A DNA stretch of 64,000 nt, from NCBI GenBank assembly GCA_014218235.1, contig CM024760.1, forward strand, positions 13,310,049-13,374,048, in the 5' to 3' direction. A program made the translations under genes and the position numbers. Source of the DNA: Colocasia esculenta (taxonomy: Eukaryota > Streptophyta > Magnoliopsida > Alismatales > Araceae). Within the stretch, counting starts at the first letter, position 1. Each line of letters starts with the position of its first letter. Shown here piece by piece: positions 59,437-64,000 of the stretch. Below the pieces are notes generated by a model. That model saw only the letters and a program-made list of their open reading frames with translations. It was not told the origin of the DNA and did not search any database.

Positions 59437-61165
59437 TGTTGGGTTGAATGCAATTCATATCATTTCCCTCCTATTTTGATGATGACAAGATGTGTTCTTA
59501 AAGCAATTTAATTGAAACATGTCAAAAGCATTATACCTGAAATTCATGTTCAAAAAGTATTTTTCAAACCACATTTATCATTTATGGTCATGACAAATCA
59601 TTTAACTAATGATATATGTGTTTAATTTTCAGTACAAATATTTTTATGCAAAAGATGAGTCGACACACCCATCAATGTGTCGACACATCAACACAGATTC
59701 AAAGGCAAAATGTGTAAAAATGTTGAGACTGTGTCGACACATGTCAAGAGTGTGTCGACACGAGTGGCAGTTTTTCAGAAATCAAGCCTACCCAGGTCGA
59801 CACACTCTCAGAGCAGGTCGACACTAGATCCCGTTTCCAGAACAGCCAGTTTGAAGAATTGGGTCAGCAGGTCGACACACTCTCAGAGCAGGTCGACACT
59901 AGACCCAGTTCCCAGAACAACTAGTTTGCAGATTTGGGACAGCAGGTCGACACACTCAAGAGTAGGTCGACACGGGACCCTCTTCCCAGAACAGCCTTCT
60001 ACATATTCTGGACAGTGTGTCGACACTACCACCAGGGCAGGTCGACACACTACGGAAACTTTTCATTCTAAAAGTTGATGGCTGCCACGTGTCCCTCTAG
60101 GGCGATCAGAATCTTCCTAGGAATGCGTGCCCTTGTACCCCAAAAGGGTATCTTTGGAATCCTAAGGATATAAAGTGTCTTTTAGGCTAGCCTTCACAAG
60201 AGTGAGGGACCCAACTCTCTCAGAGCCTCCAAGAAGCTCCTGGCGGCCAAGAAGAGCTCGTGTCTCCTTCCCCTGCTCTCCAAGTGCTTCCAGAAGACCA
60301 ATTCCCACCAATTCAAGGTGTGGGAATTGGAATTTGATTCCTGAAGACTTCTCTGAAGCATTCCAAGGAGGCAGATCCTGTAGAAGACTACTTGGGTGAA
60401 GAATTCGAGGAAGATCCAACTTCTCAGATTGCAGAGCATCGACTTGGACTTCAAGCTTCACAAGTTCCTTCCCAATTCAAGCTTCTACAAGGGAGTACAC
60501 TGAAGAACGAAGCCTTTCAATACAATTTACCTTTTCTTCTGTTCTTCTGAGATATCTTTTGAGATTATGCAAGTGCTTCTGCATAACTCTCTTTAGAGTT
60601 CTCAAACTTCGACTAAATCTGTTGCTAGAGGATCTTAGTCTTAAGTTGGTGTCTAGCAGTTTCAGTGTGACCATTGTGCTCAGTTTGGTGTGAGCCGTCG
60701 AGCTCAGTTTGAGTATTGTTAAGCTCAGGGTTGGTTTGAGCAGTCTTGCTCTGTGTTTCTAGAGTAGTCTTGCTCTAGAGGTTGTGTGAGTTGTATGCTT
60801 GAAGTGTTGGAGTTGTTAGGCTCCTTTGGGTGTGTAGCCCAGTTGTGTTAGTGAAGCCTCACGGGTTGTGAGGGGTGGATGTAGGAATCACTTGGGTGAT
60901 TTCCGAACCACCTAAAAAATCCTTGTGCATTTGTCTTCTGTGGTTTGATTGATCCATCCGCTAGATGCTTGCATAGGATCCGTTTTTAATTCACTTAATC
61001 AACTTGCTTCACATCTAAGTTTTTCAACTCACTCAAATCTAATCAGATCTGTAGTTTTTCACTGATAACATTGCCTCTGATTCTAAATAGTTTTCAAATT
61101 ACTTAAGCTTCCGCAAAAGTGGCTAAGATCTATTCATCCCCCCCCCCTTCTAGATCTTTTCCACA
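59437..61165 (+). mobile_element. 3' LTR of the Sirevirus
   Basis: It starts TGTTGGGTTGAATG right after the polypurine tract and ends CTATTCATCCCCC...CTAGATCTTTTCCACA. The length of about 1.73 kb is in the range for this lineage. TATAAAG at 60,169-60,175 is a likely LTR promoter TATA. The first third holds a minisatellite with GTCGAC cores. The 3' boundary is chosen from the CA end and the typical C-run tail; no 5' LTR is available for comparison. Confidence 0.75.
59650..60050 (+). repeat. GTCGACAC-rich minisatellite in the LTR
   Basis: About a dozen copies of GTCGACAC, often as the palindrome TGTCGACA. From 59,795 a unit of about 70-75 bases repeats: CAGGTCGACACACTC, AGAGCAGGTCGACACTAG, then CCCAGAACA. 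The same word occurs four times at 56,730-56,800, ahead of the env-like coding start. Confidence 0.85.
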
Positions 61166-63210
61166 CATTCATTTTGATCCTTCAATGTATTTCTTTACAT
61201 GATGTCTAGAAAAATAGCTGCTTTATTTTGCTCCTTTTAGATGGTTTGTTCAGAAATATTTACTCCTCACTCACCTTGAGCTCCATGGCAGCATCACTCG
61301 ATCACCCTTTTCTCCCACTTAACTGTCAGCTGCTTGAAGAGCTAACTGAAAGTTTTAGCTTGCCGGCAGCTGTTGCAAGTTGCACTGGAAAACATTTTCA
61401 GCTAGATTTTGCTGGAAATTTCTGAGTCTTTTTTCTACAATTATCGTGTGAGTCATGTGTCAAACATGTAATGTGTCCAACGTAATGCATAGAATTAGCA
61501 TTTTATGAAAATTTGTTTCCTACGCAAGAAGCACCGTGAGTCACGTGTCATGTGGCCAACTCCCAGGCACAGCTCCCTGTTCACCAGAACTCACAGCGCA
61601 AACCTGCTCCGAAACATAAGCTTCCCGCTCACCAGAACACACAGCGCAAACCTGCTCCGAAACAGAATATATGGGCATTTTAGGCATTTCACCCCTCTAC
61701 CGTCAGTGAAGTAACGGTGGGAAGACTTTGTGGACCTAAAAATAAATCTGGGTGGGGAATGGACCGGGTGTCAAATTGAATTGGTCAATGGACCTAAAAA
61801 TAAGTAAAGGGGACAGAATTGGACCGGGTGTTGATTCTCACGTAAAGCAATCATCTCAACCTAGCCTTCCCACCACATGGACGAGTGTAGCTGCAAATGC
61901 AAAAGGAAAAGCCAAATGAACCCCCCCCCCCATGCTTTCCCTCTTGCAATTAATCGTCCTTTTCCCCCATACAAAATTATGCTCTTCTCGATACTATGGA
62001 TCTTTCGCTCTCTTCTCTGGCGTATGCGCCTGCATACCGACTATTCCTCCGCCAATTGCTGCTTCCAATTTCTCACTCCCACTCCCTATAATTATTTATA
62101 TAATTATTTTTAATAAACAAAAGCAGACAATGATTTGAACCTTATTATACATTGAGGTCTCATTTATGTATAATTATCTGTAAAAGTTAACTTTCAATTA
62201 GAAAAAAGAGTGTAGTAACCCACTATTCAAAAATAAAAAATATAAATTATAAAAAAATAAATTAATTAAAAATTATTAAGCAAAAATCAAGCTATGAACT
62301 TTACTAATGGTCCACACTAGAGTTATTGGGTCAAAAGTATGAGTTTAAATGATAGAATAATAAAAAAAATAATATCCACTATTTTATAATTAAAAATTGA
62401 TAAGAAAATCATATAATATCACTCATGAATATTCAAATTAGAGTCCAAACCCTAAAATAATATGATAACTATGAATTTTAAATTCTTTCCTAACCCAAAT
62501 AATAGATTTAGATGTTAGGAGATCTAGATAAATATGAAAGATTGGAGTTAAAGAGAAATTAGAGTTGTATTAAGAATTAACAACACTAAATCTATAAATA
62601 AACCCTCAAACTCATCATGGCTAACTCTATTGCTCTTCTAAGATCTTATAGTCGTGGAAGGGAGGCCATCAGAGGAGGGAATCGTTGGTGAGAAGGCTTG
62701 CAAGAGGATCTTCAAGCATTCTTTGCGTTCTAAGCCCTAGAAGTTACATCGTCTAAAGATAGATAATCTCTCAAGCAAAACTAAATTTAACTCCTCTGTA
62801 GATTGTTCATGATCCTAGGAATGAAACCCCTCACTTTTCCCCAATTTATATCATTCTATCATTGTGTATTTCACATCTGAAATATAAGAACAAGCATGTA
62901 CCCGAGCCCCTCTCTTTGATCCCAAACACCATTTAATCCATCTCTACAGGATTGTTTCATGATCTCTGCATGTTTAGGAGCATGTTAGCTTTGTTTCAAA
63001 ACTTGATTCATCATTTTTCATATTTTATACACCAAGATCCATGTGCTATAATCCTTAAGCATCGCTCCATGTTCACTATGATGTGAACGCAGACGATACA
63101 AAGCCCGCTTACTGAACGTGGTCACATGATACGCCATGTTCAGAACACATCTTACACCAATGACGCGTTAACTAGAGTTAACGTGTCGTACCCCCAAGCC
63201 ACATTAATAT
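61166..63210. other. Spacer right of the Sirevirus, no recognised gene
   Basis: After the LTR the sequence is mixed, then strongly AT-rich (62,150-62,560). An open stretch at 61,228-61,425 and a few others of about 60-78 codons have no family resemblance. Direct repeats of GGACCTAAAAATAA (61,733 and 61,790) and GGACCGGGTGT (61,761 and 61,823) suggest a decayed repeat. If the VAL-type gene is contiguous this would be intron, but I find no B3 or CW exon on -. Confidence 0.45.
61581..61672 (+). repeat. 48-base tandem repeat, two units
   Basis: TCACCAGAACTCACAGCGCA at 61,581 recurs as TCACCAGAACACACAGCGCA at 61,629. Both continue AACCTGCTCCGAAACA. No function is evident. Confidence 0.85.
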
Positions 63211-64000
63211 TGTGACGGCCCTAAATATTTATGCCTAATAAGACTCCATATCCAAGTCCGCCTCCTGCGATCGGACTGAAGTCTCGCAAGGGATAACTCA
63301 CACAAGTGTCCAGTAGGAATATAAAGGACAATCACAAGAATATAAGACACAAGAAAGTACATGTTCTTATATTCATTCACAACACATTACACTGTCCAAA
63401 TATATTATTACATGTCCAAGAGAAAAGTACAACTGCCTGGGACATACCCCGAGGGAGCAAAGCTCACACAACACTAACTACAACTTAACTGTTGGTGGTA
63501 CAAGTCTGCCACAATGCTGCTGCGAGCCTACACACAGCTAACACCTGAAAAGAACTGTAAGGGAGTGAGCCTCAACAAGTCATTGGCTCAGCAGGGACCT
63601 CTCAAAAACAACACCTAAAAAGGAAGATACCACAACCATAAAGGGTCTCACTGGCAACACCGATGCTCAAACCATAACATAGTCGCATTAGACATAATTG
63701 AACTACAATTAAATAAAATTCACTATCTAGCATAATATGCAGAAACTACAGAAACCGAGAGGGCTAGTACAGAAACACTAGACCACAACAACAACAGCAA
63801 TACCTAGGCCACAAGCCTCACATGCAGACCGCCACAGCAACTGAACGCCTAAGTCACAAGCCACACAGGAAAACCATTGCCTAGACTACAAGCCTCACAT
63901 GCAGACCATCACAGCAACTGAACACCTAAGTCACAAGCCACACATGCAAACCATTGCCTAGGCTACAAGCCTCATAAACAACCTACCCATATAGGGTAAC
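63211..64000. mobile_element. Second copy of the TGTGACGG LTR family, cut by the window end
   Basis: It starts TGTGACGGCCCTAAATATTT and tracks the element at 41,056 through GTCTCGCAAGGGATARCTCA, CACAAGTGTCCAGTA, ATACCCCGAGGGAGCA, ACTGTTGGTGGTACAAGTCTG and the CACAAGCC repeats. Same orientation as the first copy. There are many small differences, so the copies are not from one recent burst. The rest lies beyond the window. Confidence 0.8.
63802..63983 (+). repeat. Tandem repeat of about 78 bases inside the second LTR copy
   Basis: ACAAGCCTCACATGCAGACC with CACAGCAACTGAA, then CCTAAGTCACAAGCCACACA with CCATTG, repeat about 2.3 times. The copy at 41.6-41.7 kb has the same words but fewer, more irregular units, so this tract expanded or decayed differently in the two copies. 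Confidence 0.75.

Larger units (their letters stand above)
51593..61165 (+). mobile_element. Sirevirus-type Ty1/copia retrotransposon, degenerate, 5' part missing
   Basis: The domain order is gag tail, protease, GAG-pre-integrase, integrase, reverse transcriptase, RNase H, as in Ty1/copia (integrase before RT). Features that point to the Sirevirus lineage are the long sequence between pol and 3' LTR, an additional env-like ORF, several copies of the polypurine word GGGGGAG ahead of the real one, and the AAAAGGGGGAGAT-TGTTGG junction. Frames are broken many times by stops and single-base indels, so the element cannot make its own proteins. The 3' LTR is 59,437-61,165. The 5' LTR is not seen. 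Confidence 0.9.

Noticed and set aside
59677..60078. 133-codon open frame in the Sirevirus LTR
   Set aside because: It only translates the GTCGACAC minisatellite (repeated STHSQSRSTLDP); not a gene.
1..64000. tRNA or small RNA genes
   Set aside because: I looked for tRNA-like B boxes (GGTTCGAATCC type). The GGTTCGACGC at 49,761 is the foldback end and no cloverleaf fits. A dedicated scan would be needed to exclude weak candidates.

Overview
The window is nuclear DNA of a flowering plant. It carries intron-containing genes of two families: the DNA polymerase V/MYBBP1A (POL5) family, and the plant-specific B3-CW repressor family VAL/HSI2. It also carries a Sirevirus-type Ty1/copia element, several LTR remnants with TG...CA-like ends and 5-bp target duplications, and a very large tandem-repeat array. 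No species can be named from the sequence alone.

Layout. 1-3.2 kb: 3' part of a POL5-like gene on + (three recognisable exons, one apparent one-base frameshift). 3.2-4.56 kb: 3' UTR and spacer, with a 68-bp tandem duplication that duplicates a TATA box. 4.56-45.2 kb: about 34 kb of one complex satellite family plus insertions. The satellite unit is about 715-735 bp and is itself an old tetramer of about 180-bp subunits. A diverged subfamily (type I) occupies both edges. A second subfamily (type II) fills the centre, where units alternate A-B as a dimer of about 1.46 kb. One dimer (17.75-20.69 kb) was duplicated so recently that the two copies differ only by a few bases. Orientation switches at about 9.32, 36.88, 37.46 and 39.04 kb. 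The array is interrupted by a 1.6-kb LTR remnant (15.68-17.30 kb), a 0.2-kb insert (24.8 kb), a 1.4-kb hairpin-rich insert (28.34-29.75 kb) and a 3.4-kb probable solo LTR (41.06-44.43 kb). It ends in a reversed Sirevirus-like LTR at 45.2 kb.

46.2-51.5 kb: AT-rich spacer, then the 3' end of a VAL-type gene on -. It has two exons carrying the CxC-rich C-terminal region and a DLNxxP EAR motif. A 274-bp foldback element lies in its intron. 51,493-51,592 is a 100-N assembly gap. 51.6-61.2 kb: a degenerate Sirevirus on + with protease, GAG-pre-integrase, integrase, reverse transcriptase, RNase H, a third env-like ORF, repeated polypurine motifs and a 3' LTR. Its 5' LTR and most of gag are lost or hidden in the gap. 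61.2-63.2 kb: AT-rich DNA without recognised genes. 63.2 kb to the end: start of a second copy of the LTR family seen at 41.06 kb.

The two host genes are unrelated in function (ribosome biogenesis/rDNA regulation; embryonic-programme repression). The most unusual content is the satellite: a nucleosome-sized subunit organised into a 4x2 higher-order repeat, with conserved dyads, length-variable C tracts and a visible old-to-young gradient, close to ordinary genes.
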